DNA of 64,000 bases from Hexactinellida sp. DTS-2022 (lineage: Eukaryota; Porifera; Hexactinellida), in assembly GCA_028753945.1 (NCBI GenBank), contig JAPNXP010000010.1:2049042-2113041 (forward strand). Direction: 5' to 3'. This document shows positions 24,092-35,579 of this stretch, one piece after another. Positions within the stretch are counted from its first letter, which is position 1; the number at the start of each line of letters is the position of its first letter. Position numbers and translations under genes: made by a program. The notes under the pieces are model-generated. The model saw only the letters and a list, made by a program, of their open reading frames with translations, searched no databases and was not told the DNA's origin.

Positions 24092-27000
24092 GAGGCATTC
24101 CATGTCAATTCATCGAGCCAAAAATATGACTATCACAGAATCATTCGAAACTTTACAACCTCAATACTTTTTGACAATAACCTGAAATTTTTGGATCGTA
24201 AACCCTTTAGGAAGCCAAGTTATGACACCTCTATGTTTTCCCTATTTTTGTCATATAGCTCTTCCTTCTTATTAGGCTTTTATTTCAAAGTTGAATAATT
24301 ATTCACTCAATGGTTATTTTGTTTACATATTCTTTTTCTAGGCTATATTAATACTGTAGATTCCGAATCTGATCTTGGAATAGCATTTAACAACCGTCTT
24401 CCCTATAAAATTTTGCTTTTCATCTAAGTATCTGACAATTTTTCCCTGCAAGTTTAAATCGTTGATGCAAAAAAGGGCCAAATTGGATTTGATCCAAACC
24501 TCACCAAAAGTTAGTCTATTAATGGATATCTAGTATATAAAAAATTTGAGAGTGATTTTTTGTTATAGCTTTTTTACATGACGAATAATGTCTGCGTATT
24601 CAACTTAAGAGAACAATATTTCGTTAGCAAATCATCCTATTTTGTTATTCACTCAAACTTGTATTACATTATGTATCATTACGTATATATTAATTGACTA
24701 AATGTTAGAAATATTCACAAGTCAAAGATGATATGGCATTGATTTATATTCAAGTACCTAAATATCTATTTCTACTGTATTCTATCCAATAAATGTCAAA
24801 TATGTATAATCATAGCAACCTAGCGGTATTAGATATGTATTTGATTGTTTGATAAATCAACTATTCAACACAACTATTAGATTACTTTATTAGTATAATT
24901 GATATGTTTTATCCGAAATACGTACATAGATATTTCTTAAAATGCATAGTAACGTAGCAACACAAGATGGAGATAATTATTCTTTACTTATTGTCATATA
25001 TATACTAGTATACGTATATAAATAATCACCTTTCAATTAATAGTTATTTTGATATTAGTCTATCTAATAAATACTACAAAAATCATCTAATTATATATTG
25101 CAAACTTCAATAATGGCATCAGGAACATTTCTACTAGGAAGTTGTACAATGGGAAATCTGAAGGATAATGAGTGTCATTTGACAATTTTTTCCAAAGTGA
25201 AAGAGCTTAAGAACTTCTCTGATTTACTTCCAAGTGATCAAGTATTGATACGTTTACGTACAGAGTTAAATTCAGCACCACTTATCAACATTTGTGAACA
25301 TCACTTCGCCACCTATATAACTCGATATGCTAAACAACAGAAAACATGTTCAGACCTTTTTCGGATACCACAATAAATCAATATATTTATCTAAAGGTTA
25401 GATTTTTTCTTGTGTCAATATGAGAAATTAGTATATGACATGTATATATTGAAATTCATATTTCTGATTGGTTAGGAGAAGGGAAAGAAATAAGTTTGGA
25501 CGAATCAACAAATTAGGAGATATATTACACACCACGATAATCCCTGGGAAAAAATTGTGCATCAGATGTAAAATTCGCATGTATGAGATGATCAGGGATA
25601 ATGAACAAATGTCTAACGAGACATCCACTTGTATAACGCAGGACTTTAATTCCCCTGATATTGAGATACAAAGTATTTCAAAAGGATTTGCTAGGCAAGA
25701 AAAGCTAGTTAAATTCAACACAACACTTGAGCTACACGATTTAACACCTGCCTCCAAACTACCAAGGTGAATATCTTTCTATTGAATTCAAGTTTGTAAT
25801 TTGTAATACACAATTATTAATTGAAATAACTGAAATTTAGGGAAAATAGAGACATAAAGAGAAAATTAGACACTCTATATGAACAATACTACTCTCCTGT
25901 TCAAAGCAGTGAAATAAAAGAAAAGCAGCTAATTTTGATAATTTAATGGAAATGATAAAGCAAAAGATACATGGTTCTGTGGATATAAAAACGCGACTTC
26001 AATTACTAACTATTGTACCAAGTAACTGGTCCATCAGTAAAGTTCAGGAATATTTCCAGGTAGGAGATATTCTTGATATTTTTTGTTTTTGAAACATATT
26101 TAGCATAAATTGATACAAAATATTTTGTAATTAACTTTAAATTAAAAACATAACACAATCATGTATTGGGGTAATAGGTTTAAGATGAGTTAAACAATCT
26201 ATGACTGAATCCACAAAAAATAGGTAACAGAATATCAAGCACGACAATCCAAGACATTATTCAATGAAAAGGGCATTTTATCTTTCCCACAACCCAAGAA
26301 GGGAAAGCCACTGCCGGAAATAATTCAAGAAGCAACACTAATGTTCTTTGAAGACTTAGAATATTCTCGTGAAATGCCGGGTATGTATTTAGACGTAACT
26401 TTGAATAGCATAATACAAAACCTAAGTGACATTAAAAATATTAATTCCTACATTTTGAAATATGTTATACTAATTTCAAAGTGTGGGTGGCTGGTTATTC
26501 ACCTAAGCCACCCTTCCCCCTGGATCAGACCCTATCATTATATTTATAAATATTTTTAGGCCAAAATGATGTTGTTAGTGTTGGAAGAAAGCAATATAAA
26601 CAAAAAAGATTGCTCCTACTGAATTTAAAAGAACAATATACTTGCAATTTTTAGAGAGATTCGAGAACCAACCAGAGGTATTATTAGTGGGATGTGTACA
26701 TGTTCTCATTGTTTTTACTGTGCCGACTATACTATATTATAGTGGCCCAGTTCTAACTGTTGGAAAATATTTAGGTTAAGATCGGCTTCTCAAAATTTTG
26801 CTCTTTACGCCCAAAATGGTGTATCTTACCCGGCTCAAGTGGCACCCATTCTGTGTGTGTATGCATTATTCATCAAAATGTAAAGTTACTAGTTGATGCT
26901 GTTCAGATAAAGGAAAATATATAGACCTGATGAAATACGTTGTATGTTCAACAGAAAGTCGACAATGCATGATACACAGGTGTTTTCAATTAATTTCCCG

Positions 27001-29272
27001 AGAACCTTGAACTAAACGTTTCGTTTATGTATACTTACACTCTCTAATTCAAAATATGCAATATTTAGGTGTGAGAGATGTCCTAGTAATGCTAGTATAG
27101 AAAATCTTAGAAATTATTTGTATGATTCTCTTGAAAATCATTCAGAATCGGAGATCATTTTTCAACAATGGGTAGCGACAGATCGGACTTCACTCCTATC
27201 TGATTTAGATTCTATTCATGAATAAATTGATATGGTTGTAAACTCAATTGATAAACTCACTTCACATTCATACATTGCCAAAGCACAATCAAACTATCTT
27301 AAAAAGAGAAAAGAGAATATTGATAATACTTGCATTATTTTTTTGGGCGACTTCGCAGAAAACTTTACATTTGTTGTACAAGATGAAGTCCAAAGTTATC
27401 ATTGGTCTAAGGAACAAGCGATTCTCCCCCCAATTGTAATATATTTTGATGATAATGGGATAATTAAGCATAAATCATTCTGCTTTATTTCTGATGAATT
27501 GCGCCATGATGTCCTTATGGTTTATCTAATTCAAAAAATATTTCTGGACTATATTAAAAAAATTCTCCCTAATGTCTCCAAAATTGAGTACTTTTCCGAT
27601 GGATGCGCAGACAATACAAGAATAAATACAATTTTGCTAATTTGTGTATGCATAAACATGACTTTGGGTTTGATGCAGAGTGGAATTTTTTCGCAACTGC
27701 ACATGGAAAGTCTCCATGTGATGGTATTGGAGGCAATATCAAACGTATTACAGCGATAGAAAGTCTAAAACGAATCAACCATAACCAAATTCTACATCCT
27801 AAAGAAATGTATATGTTTTGCAAACAACATTTTAGCAACATCACATTCTCTTACATTTCTAAGGAATAAATCAGTGAGATACGAGCTAATTTACAAAGAA
27901 GATATTCCTATGCTAATGGAATACCAAGAACAAGAAGTTACCATCGATTTAAACCAATTGGTTCTTCAATTCTCGAGATTATGCGAACAAGTGAGCAGGA
28001 TGATTGTCCTTCAACATTTAATTTGGATAATGCTGATGAGGAAAAACTTTCATTAAATCTCATTGGAAGTTATGTTCCATGCATCTTTGAAAGTAATTGG
28101 TGGATTGGTATGGTTGAAGAGGTATCTGAAGATCAATTAGATGCAGAAATTAAATTGATGCAGTTCAATCCAGGAACTAAAACCTTCAGATGGCCCACTA
28201 AGGAAGACAAATGTTGGATTCCTTGCAACAATATCTTGACTATGATAAAGACACCATCACCATTATCCGAAAATATACGTCATTATACCATTACGAAAGA
28301 GGAGTTAAGTATAATTCTCAAGAAATGGAAAAATTGGAAGAGTAAATGATAAAAATTGAGAATTAGGTTATTGTGTTTACAAATATTTGATAAGTTTGTA
28401 TACTATATGTTTTTTGTTACAGAAAATAAATCCAGTTGAGATTGGTGTAAAATGATTTCAAACTGGCCCACTACATAGTAGTCGGCACAATAAAATAACG
28501 TAACTAAAACAGTTTACAAATATATAAAAGGAAATTGTTGTCAAAAATGTATCAGTACCGTATTTACTCGAATAGCCCGAGTGATTATTAATCTTTAGCC
28601 TTCCTATAGAGCTAAACTTGAGTAAAGCTACTATTTGCTATTTAAAGAAATACATTACATAAAGTTTCTAACATTTAATATAATAATATATATTGTAATA
28701 CAAGTTTGAGTGGATAATAAAATAAGGTGATTTGCTAACGAAATATTGTTCTCTTAAGTTGAATACGCAGACAATATTCGTCATGTAAAAAAGCAATAAC
28801 AAAAAATCACTCTCCAAATTTTTTATATACTAGATATCCATTGATAGACTAACTTTTGGTGAGGTTTGGATCAAATCCAATTTGGCCCTTTTTTTGTATC
28901 AACGATTTAAACTTGCAGGGAAAAATTGTCAGATACTTAGATGAAAAGCAAAATTTTATAGGGAAGACGGTTGTTAAATGCTATTCCAAGATCAGATTCG
29001 GAATCTACAGTATTAATATAGCCTAGAAAAAGAATATGTAAACAAAATAACCATTGAGTGAATAATTATTCAACTTTGAAATAAAAGCCTAATAAGAAGG
29101 AAGAGCTATATGACAAAAATAGGGAAAACATAGAGGTGTCATAACTTGGCTTCCTAAAGGGTTTACGATCCAAAAATTTCAGGTTATTGTCAAAAAGTAT
29201 TGAGGTTGTAAAGTTTCGAATGATTCTGTGATAGTCATATTTTTGGCTCGATGAATTGACATGGAATGCCTC
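24092..29272 (+). mobile_element. 5.2 kb DNA transposon-like element with ~600 bp terminal inverted repeats, superfamily unassigned
   Basis: The outer ends are GAGGCATTCCATGTCAATTC and its inverse. The left arm (24092 to about 24700) and right arm (about 28670-29272) match at roughly 95% or better over about 600 bp, including small indels. Between them lies one multi-exon gene reading rightwards. The near-identical arms around a transposase-like gene indicate a cut-and-paste element. No convincing target duplication was found: ACCA versus ATCA at the flanks is only 3 of 4. It lies in the 36 kb SHARK intron. Confidence 0.8.
25113..28349 (+). pseudogene. Unassigned transposase-like gene (zinc finger plus DFAEN/SDG/HGK core), near-intact
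   Basis: Exons are read from coding runs and splice-like borders. 25113-25376 contains a Cys/His-rich part (ICEHHFATYITRYAKQQKTC). 25468-25766 has PGKKLCIRCK. About 25841-26059 ends in VPSNWSISKVQEYFQ, followed by about 26224-26380, 26560-26640 and 27070-28349. The core shows three conserved acidic blocks. LGDFAENFTF has Asp at 27349-27351. YFSDG has Asp at 27598-27600. DAEWNFFATAHGKSPCDG has Glu at 27678-27680. The spacing is compatible with an RNase H-like D/D/E nuclease. The C-terminal part (27981-28349) looks like a separate small domain (YVPCIFESNWWIGMVEEV). One stop before 27232, a frameshift near 27601 and another near 27869 break it. Proteins with these blocks are familiar to me as uncharacterised invertebrate proteins, but I cannot name a transposon superfamily. 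Confidence 0.6.
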
Positions 29273-29878
29273 ATCATTCGTTAGAGGAGACAAGGAGGTT
29301 TACCTCAATGCCATTAGATTCTCGAATATTCCCTATATAACAGACAAATAAGACTTTTAAAATGGTGTAAATCTATGTTTTTATTGCTTTCTCTTTTTTC
29401 AAACTTTCAGCTCAATTTTCCGAGATAAAATACAATCAGAATCGATTCAAACTTTATAGGTACTTTTTCTGATATAATATTATTCAATCCCCCGAAAAAA
29501 AACAGGGGTCGCTAGTCATTCGTTTAGTGGTTAAACATTAATTAACTAATTTTCATACGACAAGTTATAAGAGGCAAGCTCATAATAACTATAAACCTAT
29601 TCCCCTAAACAGTAATTTATCACAAGTCGAATTTGCGCACACAATCGATTGGGATTTGGCTGTTGCGCCTATAGGCTATTCTCAGAATATACAAGTTTTT
29701 CTTAAGAATAGAAATAGATTTCCAACTTTACACTATTTTGTTGTCATTATTTTTTTATCTTTATCAATGTTTTCACATTTCTTCTTCTACTTCTATTTCT
29801 TCTCCCTAATTCTTTTAGTTCTCTTCTACAATTCATTCTTGAGTAATAACTTCATTTGTTCTCAGTAAATGATTTCTA

Positions 29879-30187
29879 TTGAATTGTGGCGTGCACGCAT
29901 CGGTTTGCATTGTATCCGCAAATGCAATAATCATAATCTATCAACCACAGACAAAATTGATTCATCTGTTTCACTCATCTCGATTATCGGCTCATATTGC
30001 TTGTATAATAGCCATTCTACTAGTTATTGGCGGCATCGAGATCAATCCTGGGCCTATCACCCCAACTCAAGATAATCGTCACAAGCAAGGTACCATATTT
30101 CCCCGAATAAGCGTCCCGGAGCTTATTGTTTTCGTGGGCCAAAATTATCCTGAAATTTTTGAGAAAAATCTGGAATATAATATTTAG
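29879..30187 (+). CDS. N-terminal ORF with a 2A-like NPGP peptide
   Basis: A 102-residue frame contains a hydrophobic stretch (AHIACIIAILLVIGG) followed by IEINPGP, codons 30035-30055. This resembles the ribosome-skipping 2A consensus D-(V/I)-E-x-N-P-G-P, with Gly in place of the usual Asp. 2A-like sequences near the N terminus are known in several invertebrate and trypanosome retrotransposons. Here the frame ends shortly after, inside a MITE-like insertion (30089-30341). It may have been the start of the frame that resumes at 30298. Whether skipping occurs is untested. Confidence 0.45.
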   Translation: MNCGVHASVCIVSANAIIIIYQPQTKLIHLFHSSRLSAHIACIIAILLVIGGIEINPGPITPTQDNRHKQGTIFPRISVPELIVFVGQNYPEIFEKNLEYNI

Positions 30188-30341
30188 GTGGGTTCTAAAT
30201 TCTAATGGTTTCCACCTACCGTATAACTACCGAAGTTTCCAAAATCAACGGAATTAAATTACAGTAATCAACTACGTGTATAAATCTTATCATACCAATG
30301 TTATTTTTATTGACCGGGCGCATATTCGGGGAAATTCGGCA
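30089..30341. mobile_element. Small inverted-repeat element
   Basis: The ends ACCATATTTCCCCGAATAAG and (inverted) CCGAATTTCCCCGAATATG bound about 250 bp. The end sequence resembles CCGTATTTACTCGAATAG seen at 28557, 61577 and 62841, so it is a dispersed family. No clear target duplication. Confidence 0.55.
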
Positions 30342-30828
30342 ATTTGATTTGATATACGTTATGAATAAGGATAAACTTTATTGTTATTTTTTAGAACTAC
30401 TAGCAGCAGAGATAAACTATATTATCGACGCACTGCTCTCCACAACACTAACATTTGAACAATTGATCCAATCCCTGTCTGTCAGCCACAGTTCGCCTAG
30501 TTCTATTTGGGGTTCGATTTGTAAGAAGGTTTACTCGTGTAACAAGCCTGTCGAGAGACACAGCTTGTACTTGAAATGGAGAAAGAACTCTCATAACATA
30601 AGAACCCTGGACGTGAGTTGTAGTCTTAGAAACTTAACTATTCAGAGGAGAGCATCATTGGTAACTTCCACTATTCTTAAGGAAGAAAGTTTAAGTGTAG
30701 CTGCGTGTTCTGATTTATTTTCGGCACTCATTTTAGATTTAAGAAAACTTGAATTTGATTTAGTTGACGATAAACTTCTTATTGTGTGGGCATCTTCTGC
30801 ACCGACCAAGCTATGTATAAACGGTTGA
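30298..30828 (+). CDS. Unassigned ORF, possible upstream part of the LDATG-type gene
   Basis: A 176-residue frame without low complexity contains CKKVYSCNKPVERHSLYLKW, a basic aromatic stretch. I do not recognise a domain with confidence. Its place between the 2A-like ORF and the LDATG-type DDE frames (33001 onward), on the same strand, suggests they were exons or parts of one transposon gene, later split by insertions at about 31130-32940. This is inference from position only. Confidence 0.35.
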   Translation: MLFLLTGRIFGEIRQFDLIYVMNKDKLYCYFLELLAAEINYIIDALLSTTLTFEQLIQSLSVSHSSPSSIWGSICKKVYSCNKPVERHSLYLKWRKNSHNIRTLDVSCSLRNLTIQRRASLVTSTILKEESLSVAACSDLFSALILDLRKLEFDLVDDKLLIVWASSAPTKLCING

Positions 30829-31109
30829 AGAGAGATTCTCAGACTACAATTCTTAGTTATCTAAATAGTGTGGTCATGATGTGTATTATATGTTCAATAC
30901 GTACAACTGAATGTCAGCTATGGGTAGACGGCGCTATGTTTTATGGAATAACTTCTCCACAAAATATTTCTGTTTTTTACAATTCGAGAAACTTGCTATT
31001 CTGATGAGTATTTTGATTTTATTCCCACGATAGTATGTACTATTGTAAAAGTTCTGTGGAATGTACTCCTTTAGTGGTTTTGTTGTTTGTCTGAAGTACA
31101 GCTTGAAAG

Positions 31110-31680
31110 TAGTTTCTTGTAACAAATGCACAGTATGGAACCATGGCGTAATAGGTAAAAATTTGACATATCCAAATCCTAATTTAACTGTGTACATTCG
31201 ATTCTATAATGTTGAACGAATAGAGAAATGTTATTGACATCCACCTGGTTATAGTGGTTAAATATATCATGCCTACACAAAGTCTCAAAGTTATGCATAA
31301 AATTTGAAAACTAAATTTCTGAAAAACCACAAATATCTATTGTTAGCCAACGTTGCTATATTGAATTATGCTTGATCCTTTGGTAATTCAAACATACTAT
31401 ATGTGTATTCTTATACATCATTTGATAGATTTTAACTAGTTTTCAAACTGAACTAACAATGTGATTATTTTTTATGAATTTTCTTTTCGGGCAATTTTAT
31501 TAATAACTTCCTGCATTGTGGCAAATATTCCAACTGTCCGATCTTAGAATGCAAACAATTGCGAGCTGAATTGTTTACGTTTTTATATTGTCTATTTATC
31601 TAAGCTCCGATTTAAAACATTTCTACGCCCGCCCAAAGGCGCCCAAATATATTTTCGAGCTAAAGTAAAAGTTGGTCAAG
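31110..31680. repeat. Dispersed repeat, inverse of 52165-52715
   Basis: About 560 bp match the inverse of 52165-52715, which lies directly upstream of the hAT transposase fragment at 51220-52124. Shared words include CAAAGTCTCAAAGTTATGC and TTCTACGCCCGCCCAAAGG. It is therefore probably the terminal region of that hAT family. Its outer end (CACAGTATGGAACCATGG) has a rough inverse near 32907-32938, hinting at a 1.8 kb element. Confidence 0.65.
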
Positions 31681-31734
31681 ATATCGGACGGTTTTTCCAA
31701 TTTTCCAATTTTGAACATTCATCTTAATTGACTA

Positions 31735-32086
31735 CCTTATTATAGGAAATTAACGCGCCATGAAATTAACGCGAATTTCTCCAAATCGCGTTAATTTCAA
31801 TGACCTTAATTTCCTGCTATTTAGCAAAATTAAACAATGGATGGACAAACTTCCGATCTAAATATTTTCAGATGTGCAACTAGTTTGAAAGGATATACCA
31901 TGTTTATCAAGTAGATTGGAAGCCTATTTGGGCACAATAATAGTATTCAATCAGAGGATAAATAATCCTGAAATTTGTTTCTAAAATTTATTCACGTTAA
32001 TTTCATGTATTTGAAAATGTTCAGCTCCAATTCGCGTTAATTTCCTTCGCGTTAATTACATGGCGCGGTAATTTACTATAATAAGG
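31735..32086. mobile_element. 352 bp MITE flanked by TA
   Basis: The ends CCTTATTATAGGAAATTAAC and (inverted) CCTTATTATAGTAAATTACC are flanked by TA on both sides. The motif AATTAACGCGAA and its inverse is repeated several times inside. The TA duplication fits Tc1/mariner-type mobilisation. Confidence 0.7.
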
Positions 32087-33432
32087 TAATTTCCCTTCTA
32101 GTTGTTAATGAATAATGGTTTAAAATAATATTAATTGATTTTGCTAGAATAATAACTATTGTAATCTGTACTAGCTCATCAAATTTGACAATATGAGTGA
32201 ATTTGTTTCTAACAAAGATACTTCTGATACTATAAGTAGCTAACGACCGAAGTATCATTATATTTGTACAAACTCTTATTGAAATTAGTCAGTATATTGT
32301 GCAATAGCAACCCTACTGGTAAAAATAGTTTCAAAGCTATAAAGGTATATAAAGACCCAACAAACTGCGTACAAGACACATTATATAATAATTCACTTAT
32401 GAAAATCTATCAATAAATGTCAATTCATACTATATAGTTACTGAATTATTTGTATTAGCCTCCTAAATATATTTCTTGTTTCCATAAAAAATGTTAACAT
32501 AAGGTAGAGCAGCTATTGCAGTGTCATACATGGGCGTAGCTTCGAGTTAATGATTGGTATTATGTATTATGAGTCTCATAGGTAGGGCATTTTGGGACAA
32601 TTTTAATTATGCTTAATATAAAATACTGATTCTGTGTAAATTATTGGTAGAACCATGGCTCTACCAAACCTACCGAAGCCTACGCACATGATACACGTTC
32701 AATTTTATTAATTAGCATAAAATATAGAATGATAAATATTTGATTATTATTGACCCATATTCAAAATATTCAAAATAATGAATGATGATGTCATTTTCAC
32801 ATATTTCTAGTTGAGTTAGAAAATAATAAAAATTTGGATTCTACGGATTCGATTTCCTACCTGTACTAATGCAACATTTACCATTAACGTAAATACCTAT
32901 TACCCCATAATCGCCATTTTTCCACACTGTGAAATATTTGGTAAGAAATATGTGTTTTGAAGTGGAGATGACTTGAGTCTTTTTATTACTTGGGTAAAGG
33001 TGTTAAGAGATGAGTACAATGCTAATGGTCTTAAGTGCTTAGAAAGTAAATATACTGATTTTTGTGTTAGAGTTGAAAGTGAACTTCCACTTCCTCGTTC
33101 TCACGATGTGCCTAATATTTAAACTGACAACTTTGAAATAGAAATGGCGATAGAAAGTTCTGAGATTGAAGTTCTAACTAATTTGAGTAGTAACTGTGGG
33201 GAGTTTTATCCCGAACTGAGCGAGTGGGATAATATTTGTATTACGAATTCTGTTGAATAACTTCATTGGTTAGTAATAGGACAATGTTTTTGCTGAAAAA
33301 ATTAAAGATTTAGCCCCAATGTGTGTTTTAAAGTTTGTAAATTATTGGTTGAAGAAACCTGATAGTCGCAAGGTTAATAGTCCTTTCTTCAGAGTTAGAG
33401 CGTCTTGTAAGTTTGAAAATTGTCGATCTTAT

Positions 33433-34010
33433 GGGGAAGCTGCATTTGTCCGAATTTTGTAGTATTCATTTGTCCGAATTTTGAAGTATGCATCTGTCCG
33501 ACTGACGTATGCATTTGTCCGACTGGAGTATGCATTTGTCCGACTGGAGTATGCATTTGTCCGAATTTACATTGATGTAAGCATTTGTCATTCATATGAT
33601 ATTTTGTCACTAAGACACTTAGAAATGCGAGTGTTTATCAATAATCAATACAAGGCACTTAGAAAGTCGGTGTTTTCCCAATGATCACGTAGACACTGAG
33701 ATTTTCCACCAGGGCACCATACCCACACGGTTAAAAAGGGCGCGCTTTCCCCCGAAATCATATATTCGCACTTAGAAATGCGTGCGTTTTAACAATTAAC
33801 CATAAAATCACACTTAGAAATGCGAGTGTTTTATCAATGATCCATAAAAACTCAATGACAAATGCTTACTTCTGTCGGACAAATGCATACAACAAAATTC
33901 GGACAAATGCATACTCCAGTCGGACAAATGCATACAACAAATTCGGACAAATGCATACTCCAAAATTTCGGACAAATGCATACTAGAAATTCGGTCAAAA
34001 GCATGCGCCC
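33433..34010. mobile_element. MULE-type MITE with iterons and 9 bp target duplication
   Basis: A 578 bp element begins GGGGAAGCTGCATTTGTCCG and ends with a degenerate inverse. The 9 bp direct repeat CGATCTTAT flanks it (33424-33432 and 34011-34019). Subterminal iterons of GTATGCATTTGTCCGA are present, about six on the left (33440-33590) and about six inverse copies on the right (33870-34000). The middle holds four copies of CACTTAGAAATGCGAGTGTTT. Removing the element and one repeat copy keeps the surrounding coding frame open (CRSY joined to IFYIDD). Terminal iterons and a 9 bp duplication match Mutator-like elements. Confidence 0.85.
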
Positions 34011-35229
34011 CGATCTTATATCTTTTATATTGATGATGCACTAAATTTGGTAGAAAATGACATACTTGTCAAGATTTACTCAGAAGGATATTTGCAATTC
34101 AACATAGAGATGGACAGAGTGCATTTAGTCGCCATCTAACTTGCAGTGAGCGTAGTAAAATGGGAGAATTATTAGTGAATAATTCGGTTAGTAAATTTAT
34201 AATAAACAGTTTAATAATTCAAGTAATCAGGGTCTCTGTTATGGTAATTTGCTTCCCTTAGATCACAAGATTGTTTGAGGAAAGTTAAAGCGGAATTGAA
34301 ATCTAAAGAGCGTTTTTCTAATTATATATGGAAGATGTAGCAGTAACCCAGCAGTATTTCCGTTATCTACTCGCTGAATCCCCTTTCCAAGCTATGTTCA
34401 GTATTTCGTACAGGACCCTCTCATTATTCATATGTATTCTTATAAGCAGCTGGAAATTCTAAAACTAATGAATAGTAAAGATATTGTCTTGAATTTAGAT
34501 GCGACTGGTTCTCTTATTATTAAACCCCCTTCCTGTTCTAAGAAAATATGTTACTATGCCTTTACAATACAACATCCGGAGCTTTCCACCAGTCCCATCC
34601 CATTACCTGAAATGATTAGTAGCGATCATAGCACAGCTGAGATCTCACACTTCCTGAATAAATGGTGTTGAGAGTAAAATTATTTAACACAATAGAGTTA
34701 AAAATTAAGAAAGTTGAGATAGATTATAGTTGGGCTATGATACACAGTACATGTTTAGCGTTTAACAAATTTTCTATCTTAAATTATCTCCGATATTGTT
34801 GGGAATTTATAGCTAATAATGAGAACTTAGGTGATAAAAATATATCAATCCTCCATCTCTGCTCAGGTCATATCATGCACAGAATTAGTTATAATTTAAA
34901 TAAGAAATTCGAATTAAAAAAGGCTTTAAAAAGAATAATATTGCATGTAATTGGTCGTATGGTTAATTGTAGACAAATGAATGAAATTAATCAACTTTTC
35001 GGGTTACTTTGTTATATTTTGTGTAGTAAGAAGCAAACTAGTGTTTATTGCACTAAATTAAACCAACTAGAAGGATGTATTAAGGCGGAGAATAATGTTA
35101 GTAATGATGCCTCCAATGAATTCGAGGATGATACTGAAGTTAAGAGTATGCTGTACTGACAGAGAGAAATATCCCTTCGGCAGACATTTTGAAATGATTT
35201 ATCCTAATACTTTAGTCTCAAAAAGTGCA

Positions 35230-35579
35230 TAGGCGTCAAGTTTTGGAAAATATAATCAAAGATGGGGGGGGCACTTGGGGGGTCAGGGGCCACTTAGGGG
35301 GTCTGGGGGGGCCACTGGGAGGTTTGCTAAATATTTCCAGATTTGTTTCTTGAGAAACAAAATCTCGATATATTGAGTAAACAAACGTGATTCTCACCCT
35401 CTCGATCAAAAGGACAACTTTCATAAAAAAATTAAATCCACCGAAAGGTCCGGCAGGTCGCTCCCAGTGACCCCCAGCCCCCCAATCAGCAATATGGGGG
35501 GAGGGACAGCTCCCCCCAGACCCCAAATTAAAATCATTGGGGGGAGCCGGGCCCCCCCAAACCCCAAACTTGGCGCCTA
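35230..35579. mobile_element. 350 bp G-rich insertion with short inverted ends
   Basis: The outer ends TAGGCGTCAAGTTTTGG and (inverted) TAGGCGCCAAGTTTGGGG enclose a strongly strand-biased segment with many G runs of 4-7 near 35263-35330, and matching C/G runs at 35460-35560. The G runs could form quadruplexes. It interrupts the LDATG-type gene between its second Asp and its Glu. No clean target duplication was identified. Confidence 0.6.

Noticed and set aside
24083..24298. Identical ~70-residue ORFs on opposite strands at 24083-24298 and 29066-29293
   Set aside because: They fall in the inverted repeat arms and simply reflect arm identity; there is no evidence that they are translated.
33433..34010. 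Possible CRISPR-like array because of regularly spaced short repeats
   Set aside because: The genome is eukaryotic, the repeats are in inverse orientation at the two ends, and a 9 bp target duplication flanks them.
33395..34041. ORFs with repeated GQMHTPV / YAFVRLE-like peptides
   Set aside because: These are translations of the DNA iterons of the MITE at 33433-34010, not protein repeats.
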